A DNA stretch of 64,000 bases, from assembly GCA_944380305.1 (NCBI GenBank), contig CALWHF010000011.1, positions 1-64,000 of the forward strand, in the 5' to 3' direction. This DNA is from an uncultured Christensenellaceae bacterium (GTDB lineage: Bacteria > Bacillota > Clostridia > Christensenellales > UBA3700). The translations under genes were made by a program, and so were the position numbers. The notes beneath the pieces are model-generated. The model was not told where the DNA came from. It saw only the letters and a list, made by a program, of their open reading frames with translations, and searched no databases. Shown in pieces: positions 28,568 through 37,925 of this stretch; position 1 is the stretch's first letter, and each line of letters opens with the position of its first letter.

Positions 28568-31500
28568 ATGAGTAAGACTAAGAAGAAATTGTTTTATTCG
28601 GCAATCGTAGCGGTAGCGATACTGCTGGCTTTCGTAGCGGCGGTATTCGTGACGGCTCCGCAAGGCGCGATCGTCAGCGAGACGGGAGAATGGCAGTCGC
28701 CGCTCAATACCGTCAACGTCGGGATGTCCGCATCGGAAGCGGCTGTAGAGACGAGTATCGGCGGACCGGGAACGGTAGCTGATTCCGACAAGGTCACAAA
28801 CAATTTGGTAAGCGGAGCCAAGCCGATAAACGATGCACAAGATCTGGAAGACGCTTTGAAGAACGGAGGAACGCATTATCTTACGACCAGTTTCAGTTAC
28901 GATGCATCGCAGTCGTCGAGTTCTTCTGCGGCTAGCGGCAGTTTTGACGGCGTTATATACGGAAACGGTCATACGATAACGGTAAACATCGGGGAGAGCA
29001 TTTCATACGATGCAAGCTCTTCCGACGGAACGTACGGGTTTATCGTCAAGACTTTGTCGGGAGGTACAATCAGAGATCTGAACGTCGTCATCTCATCTTA
29101 TACTTCGTCTTATTCCAGATTCGGCATCAAACTTTCGACGATGAAGTATCAAGATCAGCCCGAAAGAAACAGAGGTGTTAATCAGGCGTACAAAGCCTGC
29201 ATCGGCGGTATAGCGGGAGAGGTGACGAACAACGGCGTGATACACAACTGTACAGTCACTTACCAAGGAAATCTCGCGCTTGTCAACAACGGTGCCGTAC
29301 CGGGCAGTGCGAATGCAGTCGAATGGGGGAAGAACTGCGTTTATTATTTCGGCGGTATCGTAGGATCGGCAGAGGATTCCACGATAATGTATTCCGAGGT
29401 CAATTATGACGGCAACGTCGTTCACGCGGGTCAGCTCAACAAAGGCGGCAGCAATATGATGATAGCTACCGGCGGTGTCGCGGGCAGAGTCAACGGCAGC
29501 GCGGTGATGCGCAAGACATACGTCCAGGGCAGCGGTATCCTCGCAAGCGAAGGACATATTACTTCGCAAGGTTGGACGACCAGTGTCCCCAGCAGCGATT
29601 TCTACACAGGAGGTATCGTAGGCTGGGTATCGGTCAACGGTTCTCTCGACGTCAACGGCGTATACCTCAACCTGACGCATCTGTCCACTTCGAGCGAAGG
29701 ATCGCCGTGGGGCGGTACCAACAATATGAGTCAAGGCAGTTCCGGTGCGATCAAGACGTATTTTTACGCGTATGACAACGCAAGCGGATCACACGGTATC
29801 ACGCAATGGTACGACAGCATGCAAAACGATTCAAAATCAAACATAAGCTCGAGCGAAAACGCGCATATGATGCGCTCGTCTTACGGCGTCGGTGCTGCGC
29901 AGACGGGCAGGACGGTGAAACTCAGCAACGTCTACGTTTCCTCTCAGATGGACAACGTGATAAAGCAGCATCACCCTTATGCCGTCAACTATATACAGCA
30001 GGGCGTTTCGTCGACAACCTCGGCAAAGAACAACAGCGTATGGCAGAAATACAGATGGGTCTACAACGTGGTTTCGAGCGAAAAGGGTATCAGCGACTTC
30101 GAATTCTCTCCTTATTCGAATTCGGGACGTATCAGCGGAACTTCGTTGACAAACCTCAGGGACAATCAGAGGATAGTATATCAGAAATATCAGAACAACA
30201 GCGAAAACAACTTCGTATATAAAATAACCGTGGGCGGGGACGTCTATGACGTTTCGGGACAGACCTATAACAACTTCGGCAATGCGGGAGTGCTGTGGAT
30301 CCCCGTAAGATATACCGCTTACAACAGCACGAACAATCAGAATATAGTGGATTCGAACTACGTCGTTGCTCAGGACACCGACAACTACAGCCCGAGAGTG
30401 ATTTACGAAACTGTTGCCGAATATGCGTCTTATCTCTATATGGATTACGATATGTCGAGAGGTTACGACGGCACGGACAGAGCGTTGGACGGCTATCGGG
30501 GCAGCGGCGGCAACTATACCTACGTCTACAACGGCGAAATGTTGTACGTTCCTTCGTTTGCGGGTTACCTGACGGGATACGGCACCGGCGGAAAGATAAT
30601 CTTCGATCAGGACGAACTCAACTCAATACTCGGCAGTTCGACCAACTTCTCGCTCTCTTCGTCGAATACGATAGTCAATTCGAGCACGGTGGAATACAGT
30701 CAGTATAAGTGGATACACTGGCAGAACGCGGGCAACGTCGGTATATATTCGATGTCGTACAACAAGCCTGCCGACAGCGGGCCGAAGTTTATCACCAAAG
30801 ACGGCAAGAATTATTATTGCGCGCTTGACGGCGATTATACGAACAAGACGATCAACGTCGTGCCGTATACGCTTTCTCTCAACTGGAATGCGGACGGTTT
30901 CGTCTACAACGGCGCGACCAAGGACGTGACGGCGACTTTTGCGTCGATGCCTTCGGCGAGAAACGAGATAAATCTCGGCAACAACGATGCGGATAAGCTC
31001 GGCGTTGCGCTGGCATATTCGGCGGACAATCCCGCTCTTCTCGAAAACAACAAGCCGTATCACGCGGGTCAATACACCGTAACGGCAAACCTGACCTACA
31101 ACAACACGACCGAAGACCCGATGAAGGGCAACTTCGAGCTGCCCGATTCGTCGTATTCGTTCAGCGTGGGCCAGGTGCAGATGACGGTAAGTCCCAGCGA
31201 CGTGGTATCCGTTTACGGTAATACTCATACCGACGCGCTGGCAGGAGCAAAAGTAACGGTCGGCGGCGATTGGGTAGGCGAAGATTCGGCGTTCTTCACG
31301 TTCAGCGTAAAGACGGTGGACGACACCGTAGGTTTCGCGACGAAGACGGGAGATTACCCGACCACGGTAACGGCGTCTCTGACAGAGGGCGCGGTCGCTG
31401 AAAAACTGGGCGATTACGAGTTCGCGGTCACGGAAGGCAAACTCACGATAGAGGCAAGACCGATAAACGGCGTTCTGAGCATAAACGAAGGCGTTTACAA

Positions 31501-34500
31501 CGGTTCCGAATACGCCGCTACGCTTGCGCTCGAGGACGGCGTCAGGGTCAGCACCGACAGCGTGTACACGCTCGATTACGAGAAGAACGGCGAGACGGCG
31601 GGCTACGTCGTCAACGCGGGCGAATATCTGATCAGGATCACGCCCGAAGCGGACAAATATAAAATAGGAACGATAATAATTCAAGGTAAAGACGAGATCT
31701 ACGAGAACGGCGTTACAAAGCTCACCGTTGAGCAGAGAAACGTCGATGTGACTCTCGCGTTCGACAACGGTTACGTTTACGACGGCGCGAACAAGGTCAC
31801 TTCGGTCGCTCTCCAGCAGCAGGAAGGCAACGCGGGTATCCTCAACGGAGAAAGCGTACAGGCGATTATGAGCTACAACGGCGAGGCAGAGGCGATATTC
31901 CCCGCGGCGTATGCGACGAGCGTGACTTTCGACAGCTCCAACTACAAGGCGGGCACGATCGCGGGCGGTGAGTTCACGATCGAGAGAGCAGAGCTTACCG
32001 TCAACGTGGACAGCGACAGCGCGACGTACGACGGCACGGGCAAAAATATAGGCTACACTCTCGTTGGCGTGGCGAACGAAGAGGATATGCTCGCTCTCGT
32101 CGGCACCGTTACGGTGACTTATAACGCGGCTGCGACCGCTCCCGTAAACGCTGGAGTTTACGCGGTCGAGATCGTCGTAGCCGAAGGCAAGGCGTACAAA
32201 GCGACTTCCGTTTCGGCTCAGTTTACCGTGAACAAGGCGCAGATAGCTTTCGAGCCTGTCAGAGAGACGGTATATACGGGCAAGGATATTTCGCCCGAGT
32301 ATGCGATAACCGCTCCCGGAATGGACGATGCGTCCTCGCTGGAGAGTTTCGTCACCGAGAGCCACAGCGTTATACACAACGCGACGACCTACGACGTAAA
32401 GCTGAGTTTTGCGGGTACGAACAACTACGAGCCGAAAGAGGAGACGTATCAGCTCACCGTAAAGCGTGCGGATCTTTCGGTATCTCTCGACGACGCGCAG
32501 ATGCTGACTTATAACGGCGGCGCGCAGACGCCCGTCTATTCGGTCTCCGCTCTCGCGGAGGACGACGAGTACGGTGCGGTCACACTCACGACGGCGGGAG
32601 ACGGACTTGTCGAAGGCAATGCGGTCAACGCGGGTTCGTACACCTTCACGCTCGCTATCGAAGAGAGCACCAACTACAATGCGGTTGACATGACCGTGTC
32701 GTTTACGATAGAAAAATACAGACTCACCGTGATAGGCGCGTCGGAGCAGTTCATTCCCGTGATAAACGAGAACGAGACCTCGGTCACGGCGATAGAAAGG
32801 TATCTGCCTTCTCTCGACGTGGTTCTTGTAGACGCGACGGGCGTTTATGACAACGGCAGTCTGGCTTACGCGACCAAAGTCGGCGATGCTCCCGCAAGCG
32901 AGATCGTGTTCTCCGACGGTAAAGGAGTATTTACCGCGGATATAACGGTGAACGGTCTCGACGAGAACAACTACGCGTTCGATACGGTGACGATCATTGT
33001 CAACGTGCTTGACGCGAGCATAAAGATAACCGTCAACGGGGAAGAGACGGTGCTCGCTGAGGCGGTATTCGGCGACGCTCTCGAAATTTCCGCTAAAGGA
33101 CGTTACGGAGAAAACGCCGAAGAGGACGTTCAGTCCGTGACGTGGTACGCCAAAGGCGAGAGCGGCGAATACAACGTCGAGCTCGGCGCGGAAGTTCCGA
33201 CCGATGCGGGAGAATATATGGCGTCGTTCAGATATACGTTCGGTCAGGACAGCAACTACGTTGCCAGAGCACTTTATCTGGCTATTTCTCCCAAGGCGGT
33301 CAACGTGACGCTCGACGGAAGCAGTGTGTCGATAATTTACGGCGACGAGCCCGTTCTCGACGGGGCGACTTACAGCTCGGACGACAACGGAATAACGCTT
33401 GAGATAACCTATTCGACCGACGCGGTACGTTATTCCGAGGTCGGCGCGTACAATCTGTACGGAGAGATCGCGGGAGTAAAGACGGGAGACGTTGACGGCA
33501 AGACGTCCAATTACTCGTTTACGGTTGAGAACGGCAAGGTCAACGTGGTTCCCAAGACGGTTTACCTCAAGGCAGACAACGTGTCAGCGACTTACGGCGA
33601 CGAGGTTATATTCTCTAGCTTTACCGTTTATGAAGACGACGGCTCTACGGTATGGTCAGGATACGCCGACGCGGCGAAGATAAAGGCGACTTTCTCGGTT
33701 CAGAGCGGAATTCTGACGGTTGGCGAGTACGACGTTTCGATCAGCGGCGAAAACGCGAATTACAACGTGATGTCCGTGACCGAGAAGGGAAAACTCACGA
33801 TAGAAAAGCGCAGGATAGTGCTGACGGTAGACGACGTTTCGGTGGTCTACGGCTCGACAGAACTTCCCGTATTCAAGGGCAGCATAATAGAAGGCAATCT
33901 CGTCAACGGCGATTCCCTCGGCTCGGTCACGGGCACATACAACGAGGAAGTGACCGCGCTCGGCGAGCTTGGCGTAAACGACGGAGGATACGTTCTTACC
34001 GAATACGTCACCCTCAAAGAGACGCTGGTCAGCGCGCAACAGGGCGACAATTACGAAATATCTTTCGCCGATACTTCTAAAATTTTCGTTACGCCGAAAC
34101 ATATAGTCGTTACGTTCATCGGCTGGCAGTCTGATGGGGCTCTCGGCATTGACAGCGCGACTTACAACGCGAAGGAGTGGACGCCGTCCGCAACTCTAGA
34201 AGGCGTGATCAACAATGACGAAGTCAGCGTCGTGTTCGACGCGGGCGAAGTGAAAAACGCCGGCTCGTACTCTAAAGTGCTGACGCTCGGAGGCGCAGAC
34301 GCTGACAATTATTACGCAGACAGCTGCACAGCTTCTCTCGAGATACTGCCTTACAAGACGGAAATATCCGTCGGAGACGTGGCCGAATACGTTTACGAAT
34401 ACGGCGAAGGAAAGACGGCGATTGACGCGAGCGTCAGACTTCTCGACGGTGACTCGCAGGACGGTTCTTTCGTTCAGAAAAACTACGTCGGCACCGAAAC

Positions 34501-37500
34501 CGGCGTGACGGGCATACAGGTGTCCTGGGACAGCGTGTGGAATGCAGGCGTTTACACCGTAGTCATCGCGTACAGCGGAGTCAATTACGTCGCGGATCCC
34601 GTTACCGTAAGCATCACGGTAGAAAAGAAAGTGCTCGCTAAAGTCGATCCCAAACAGATCGGCAACGGCAGCTCGGTCTACAATGCGACAAACATCAGTC
34701 TGACGGCGGCAGACGTCGCGGATATGTCTGCTTTCGAAGGACTCGAAGACTATATCTACATAGTGATCGCTCTCAACGGTAATCCCGCTACCGTGATCAG
34801 GAATGTGGGCAACTATACCGTCGATCTCAGACTGGCGGACAACGGTAATTACGAGATAGACGGCGGAGGCGATTCGCTGCTCAACACTCTCGCAACCTAC
34901 GAGATTACAAAGGCGGACGCGAGCAACCTCGGTTTTTCGCTTACATTCGGCAACAAACTCTATGACGGTACAGACATGACCGAGTATATCAAGTCCGTGA
35001 TAGCCGTCAGCGGTATAGGCGGAGAACCCGTAACGGGTGCGACGTTGCAGCTCGTGATAAAGAACGGGAACGGAGAAGAGGATATACCTCTCAATTCCGG
35101 AGTGTACAAGATAGAGGTTGCAGCGTCCGGAATGACAAATTACAACGATACGCAGATGAACGAGGCGGGCGATTTTACTATCGACAAAGTATACGTCGCC
35201 GCGGACATGATCACGCTCGACAACAAGACGACGGTTTACAATGCGGCGGAGCAGACGCTCGGCGCGAACGGGATTGTCGACAGCGCGGTCCTTCTCAAAG
35301 TGGAATACGAGTATACCGCGACTGACTTCTCGTCCTTTACGGGTGCGATCGACGCCGGTAAATATCAGGTTAGGATGAGGGTGCTTTTCGACAAACTCAA
35401 TTCGAGATTCAGCGACGACGTTACTCCTAACGAGGTCAACGATCCGGACTTTGGTGACGTGTACGAATTCGTGTTTACGGCAGAGCTCGACATCACCGCG
35501 ACTACTCCGACGATCTCTCTCGACAAGAACACTCTCGCAAATTACTTTGACGGTTACGGACATTCGATAGAATTTACGCTTTCGGGCGTTGGCAACGATT
35601 CGACGATGGCTTCTGCTTACGACGTATCGTTAGGCGTTGACAACGCTGTTACGATAGAAGGTCTCGGCTCGTTTACCGTCAGCTATTATACCGACGCCGC
35701 TTACGGCAACAAACTCGTGGATACGTCGGGTGCTGCTGCCGTGCCGACCACGGTGCTGCTCTCGGACGGAAAGACGCAGCCGTATTACATGATGGTACAG
35801 TTCGTTTCCGAAAATCCCAACTATTCCGACTTCGAATACAAGAACAGCGGCTACGATATGGCTCTTTACATTATGCAGTCCGTCGTCACTCTGTCTTTCG
35901 GCAGTCTGTCTGTACAGTACGGTCAGCTGGGTTCTCAGGCTGCGGCTAACGAGTACGTCAAGAACAACATGACCTACACCTATACCGTAAACGACGAGGG
36001 CAGCGCGTCCGTCAATTACGATCCCGAGGCAATGCTCGAGATCAGCTACAACCTTACTTCGTTCGACGTCAATGCCGGCACTTACGACATAGCGATCTCG
36101 GCGGTCGCGGCAAAGACGGAATTCGCAAGTTCCGTCACGGCTGTCATAAGGAACGCAAACAACGTCAAACTCACCGTAACCCCCGCAGACGTGACGGATG
36201 CGATGAAGGCTACGTTCGTCGGCACGGAGGACAGCTACGGCAACAAGACGTATACCGAGAGCGACTTCGCATGGCAGCTCAAGGGCATAAGAAACGAAGA
36301 CGTCGCCTACACGGTCAGCTACAACGGCGAGAGCGAGTTCTCGATCTCCGACGCGGGCGAGTACGATATAGACATTGCCATCTCCTCAGGCAACTACAAG
36401 GCGTGGACGGGCAGCGTGAAACTGGTTATAAACAAAGTGGGCGTAGACGTGGTATGGACTCTCGGCGGCGAAGAACCCGTCAACGGAGTGCTCTCCAAGA
36501 CTTACGACGGCAGACCCGCGGAACTTACAGTTACCGTGGCGGGAGTCGAAGGACTCGAGGCTGATTACGTTTACGTCAATTCCGAAGGCACAGAGATCGA
36601 CGCTCCCTACGTCGTAGGCTCTCACAGGGCAAAGGCGGTGCTCGCTAACGATAACTATTACATCAATTCAGGTTCCGAATACGTTACGGTCGAGATAGGT
36701 TACGTCGAGCTCGACGAGGCGACGATCAGAGAGTGGATCTCCGACGACAGCGACGTATACGGTTCGGTACAAGGTATCGACATAACCGGTCTTCCCGAGG
36801 GATACGGTGCGGCGTCCGTGGTCTACACCGACGGCGTCGACACCTACGATTCCGAGACGATAAAGACGGCTAAGGCGGGCACTTACAGCGCGACCGTCAC
36901 GGTCAGCAACGCAAGCAGCTCAGGCAGCGCGGTATTCACCTATACGATAGAGAAAATGGGCGTGACGTTCACGGTAAACGCATCCGTCGCGTTCGGCAAG
37001 AAACCGACTGCGGCAGACGTTAAGATGGGTTCAGACAAGGCTCTCGCGAGCGGCGATACGGCAAGCGTTTCCGAGGTAACGTTTACATCCGCTTATAACG
37101 AGAAACTCGCGTTCGGTACATACTCGATGAAGGACTACTTCGCGTCCGTGACCGTAGCGTTCAACCGCAATGCAGATTGCTACGTCTACAAGATAGTTAT
37201 GGGCACGTTCACGGTAACGCCTTCGTCGGCACCCGAAATATCCGAGGTCGGCGCGAACTACAACACCGCGACCGTCAAACTCCCCACCGAAGGCGTATAT
37301 GCTTACAAGATCGGTGTCAGAGGCACATGGACGACGATGAGCAGCGCGAGCGATACGATTCTGGTAGCGGGGCTGAATGCAAACACTTCGTACACCGTTT
37401 ACGTCGCTTACGCAGGGTTTACGGACAGCTATTCTACCAAGACATTTACTACTACGGCAGATCCCGCGAAGCTTTCAGAGATGATCGAAGAGATCAACGA

Positions 37501-37819
37501 AGGCGGACTGACGCTCGAAAAGCAGGAACAGTACGACAGCATTCTCGCATATTACGAGACGATTGCCGAATCTGACAGAGCGGAAATACAGGCAGAATAC
37601 GATGCTCTCGTGGCACAGTTCAACGCGCTTAAAGAGAATCAGGGCGAAAGCGGCGGCGAAGTTTCTCCGAAACCCGTTGAAATCGATGCGGCGGTGCTTG
37701 CAGTCTGCATAGTATGTATCGTACTGATAGTCGCATCCGTGGCAGGAGTAATTGCGGCGGCGATCGTCAGAAAGCGCAGAGAAAAAAACGCTTTGAAATC
37801 CGACGGAAATCTCGTCTGA
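28568..37819 (+). CDS. giant MBG-repeat surface protein with C-terminal membrane anchor, 3083 aa
   Basis: Starts behind AGGAGAG, 18 bp after the previous giant gene. Residues 1-32 are a signal sequence without a lipobox. Residues 120-360 contain GLUG-like beta-helix repeats (GGIAGEV, GGIVGSAED, GGVAGRV, GGIVGWVS). Residues 360-770 are S/N/Y-rich. About 22 MBG-type beta repeats of about 95 residues span about 775-2885, each beginning 'Y[ND]G' or 'YG' and carrying 'NAG.Y.V', often ending 'FTIEKA.LTV'. An Fn3-like domain follows near 2885-2960, then a short helical hairpin, then a hydrophobic segment of about 25 residues and a basic tail (RKRREK). There is no LPXTG, so it is anchored by a membrane helix rather than sortase. 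The architecture suggests a long fibrous adhesin with its stalk in the cell wall; the ligand is unknown. Confidence 0.92.
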   Translation: MSKTKKKLFYSAIVAVAILLAFVAAVFVTAPQGAIVSETGEWQSPLNTVNVGMSASEAAVETSIGGPGTVADSDKVTNNLVSGAKPINDAQDLEDALKNGGTHYLTTSFSYDASQSSSSSAASGSFDGVIYGNGHTITVNIGESISYDASSSDGTYGFIVKTLSGGTIRDLNVVISSYTSSYSRFGIKLSTMKYQDQPERNRGVNQAYKACIGGIAGEVTNNGVIHNCTVTYQGNLALVNNGAVPGSANAVEWGKNCVYYFGGIVGSAEDSTIMYSEVNYDGNVVHAGQLNKGGSNMMIATGGVAGRVNGSAVMRKTYVQGSGILASEGHITSQGWTTSVPSSDFYTGGIVGWVSVNGSLDVNGVYLNLTHLSTSSEGSPWGGTNNMSQGSSGAIKTYFYAYDNASGSHGITQWYDSMQNDSKSNISSSENAHMMRSSYGVGAAQTGRTVKLSNVYVSSQMDNVIKQHHPYAVNYIQQGVSSTTSAKNNSVWQKYRWVYNVVSSEKGISDFEFSPYSNSGRISGTSLTNLRDNQRIVYQKYQNNSENNFVYKITVGGDVYDVSGQTYNNFGNAGVLWIPVRYTAYNSTNNQNIVDSNYVVAQDTDNYSPRVIYETVAEYASYLYMDYDMSRGYDGTDRALDGYRGSGGNYTYVYNGEMLYVPSFAGYLTGYGTGGKIIFDQDELNSILGSSTNFSLSSSNTIVNSSTVEYSQYKWIHWQNAGNVGIYSMSYNKPADSGPKFITKDGKNYYCALDGDYTNKTINVVPYTLSLNWNADGFVYNGATKDVTATFASMPSARNEINLGNNDADKLGVALAYSADNPALLENNKPYHAGQYTVTANLTYNNTTEDPMKGNFELPDSSYSFSVGQVQMTVSPSDVVSVYGNTHTDALAGAKVTVGGDWVGEDSAFFTFSVKTVDDTVGFATKTGDYPTTVTASLTEGAVAEKLGDYEFAVTEGKLTIEARPINGVLSINEGVYNGSEYAATLALEDGVRVSTDSVYTLDYEKNGETAGYVVNAGEYLIRITPEADKYKIGTIIIQGKDEIYENGVTKLTVEQRNVDVTLAFDNGYVYDGANKVTSVALQQQEGNAGILNGESVQAIMSYNGEAEAIFPAAYATSVTFDSSNYKAGTIAGGEFTIERAELTVNVDSDSATYDGTGKNIGYTLVGVANEEDMLALVGTVTVTYNAAATAPVNAGVYAVEIVVAEGKAYKATSVSAQFTVNKAQIAFEPVRETVYTGKDISPEYAITAPGMDDASSLESFVTESHSVIHNATTYDVKLSFAGTNNYEPKEETYQLTVKRADLSVSLDDAQMLTYNGGAQTPVYSVSALAEDDEYGAVTLTTAGDGLVEGNAVNAGSYTFTLAIEESTNYNAVDMTVSFTIEKYRLTVIGASEQFIPVINENETSVTAIERYLPSLDVVLVDATGVYDNGSLAYATKVGDAPASEIVFSDGKGVFTADITVNGLDENNYAFDTVTIIVNVLDASIKITVNGEETVLAEAVFGDALEISAKGRYGENAEEDVQSVTWYAKGESGEYNVELGAEVPTDAGEYMASFRYTFGQDSNYVARALYLAISPKAVNVTLDGSSVSIIYGDEPVLDGATYSSDDNGITLEITYSTDAVRYSEVGAYNLYGEIAGVKTGDVDGKTSNYSFTVENGKVNVVPKTVYLKADNVSATYGDEVIFSSFTVYEDDGSTVWSGYADAAKIKATFSVQSGILTVGEYDVSISGENANYNVMSVTEKGKLTIEKRRIVLTVDDVSVVYGSTELPVFKGSIIEGNLVNGDSLGSVTGTYNEEVTALGELGVNDGGYVLTEYVTLKETLVSAQQGDNYEISFADTSKIFVTPKHIVVTFIGWQSDGALGIDSATYNAKEWTPSATLEGVINNDEVSVVFDAGEVKNAGSYSKVLTLGGADADNYYADSCTASLEILPYKTEISVGDVAEYVYEYGEGKTAIDASVRLLDGDSQDGSFVQKNYVGTETGVTGIQVSWDSVWNAGVYTVVIAYSGVNYVADPVTVSITVEKKVLAKVDPKQIGNGSSVYNATNISLTAADVADMSAFEGLEDYIYIVIALNGNPATVIRNVGNYTVDLRLADNGNYEIDGGGDSLLNTLATYEITKADASNLGFSLTFGNKLYDGTDMTEYIKSVIAVSGIGGEPVTGATLQLVIKNGNGEEDIPLNSGVYKIEVAASGMTNYNDTQMNEAGDFTIDKVYVAADMITLDNKTTVYNAAEQTLGANGIVDSAVLLKVEYEYTATDFSSFTGAIDAGKYQVRMRVLFDKLNSRFSDDVTPNEVNDPDFGDVYEFVFTAELDITATTPTISLDKNTLANYFDGYGHSIEFTLSGVGNDSTMASAYDVSLGVDNAVTIEGLGSFTVSYYTDAAYGNKLVDTSGAAAVPTTVLLSDGKTQPYYMMVQFVSENPNYSDFEYKNSGYDMALYIMQSVVTLSFGSLSVQYGQLGSQAAANEYVKNNMTYTYTVNDEGSASVNYDPEAMLEISYNLTSFDVNAGTYDIAISAVAAKTEFASSVTAVIRNANNVKLTVTPADVTDAMKATFVGTEDSYGNKTYTESDFAWQLKGIRNEDVAYTVSYNGESEFSISDAGEYDIDIAISSGNYKAWTGSVKLVINKVGVDVVWTLGGEEPVNGVLSKTYDGRPAELTVTVAGVEGLEADYVYVNSEGTEIDAPYVVGSHRAKAVLANDNYYINSGSEYVTVEIGYVELDEATIREWISDDSDVYGSVQGIDITGLPEGYGAASVVYTDGVDTYDSETIKTAKAGTYSATVTVSNASSSGSAVFTYTIEKMGVTFTVNASVAFGKKPTAADVKMGSDKALASGDTASVSEVTFTSAYNEKLAFGTYSMKDYFASVTVAFNRNADCYVYKIVMGTFTVTPSSAPEISEVGANYNTATVKLPTEGVYAYKIGVRGTWTTMSSASDTILVAGLNANTSYTVYVAYAGFTDSYSTKTFTTTADPAKLSEMIEEINEGGLTLEKQEQYDSILAYYETIAESDRAEIQAEYDALVAQFNALKENQGESGGEVSPKPVEIDAAVLAVCIVCIVLIVASVAGVIAAAIVRKRREKNALKSDGNLV
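30890..37220 (+). repeat. about 22 tandem MBG-type repeats in the second giant protein
   Basis: Repeats of roughly 95 residues with a 'YNG/YDG/YG' opening strand, 'NAG.Y' core and 'NY' turn. Openings include FVYNG, GVYNG, YVYDG, ATYDG, TVYTG, LTYNG, ATYGD, VVYGS, SVYNA, KLYDG, TVYNA and KTYDG. The copies are diverged at both DNA and protein level. Confidence 0.75.
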
Positions 37820-37842
37820 AGCAAAGATAGGATGTAAAATAA

Positions 37843-37874
37843 GAACCGCACGTTTCTAAGCGTGCGGTTCTTTT
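37843..37874. terminator. terminator after the giant genes, possibly bidirectional
   Basis: A perfect 10-bp stem (37843-37852 with 37861-37870) followed by TTTT on the plus strand. The minus strand also has a T-rich tail, serving the converging alpha-galactosidase gene. Confidence 0.85.
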
Positions 37875-37925
37875 ATCGTTGAGGATTTAAGTTTGTGTCT
37901 CTAAAGCGTGAGTTTGTCGGAGAAC

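Noticed and set aside
25958..28972. A minus-strand open frame of 1004 codons antisense to the first giant gene, and others such as 22652-25159 and 20591-22186.
   Set aside because: These arise from the codon bias of the plus-strand genes. They lack ribosome sites, give R/V/Y/H-rich products without family resemblance, and lie opposite clearly coding repeats.
18880..37220. A CRISPR array or DNA satellite in the repeat-rich region.
   Set aside because: The periodicity is at the protein level, over 95 or 290 residues; the DNA copies are strongly diverged and no short identical repeats with unique spacers are seen.
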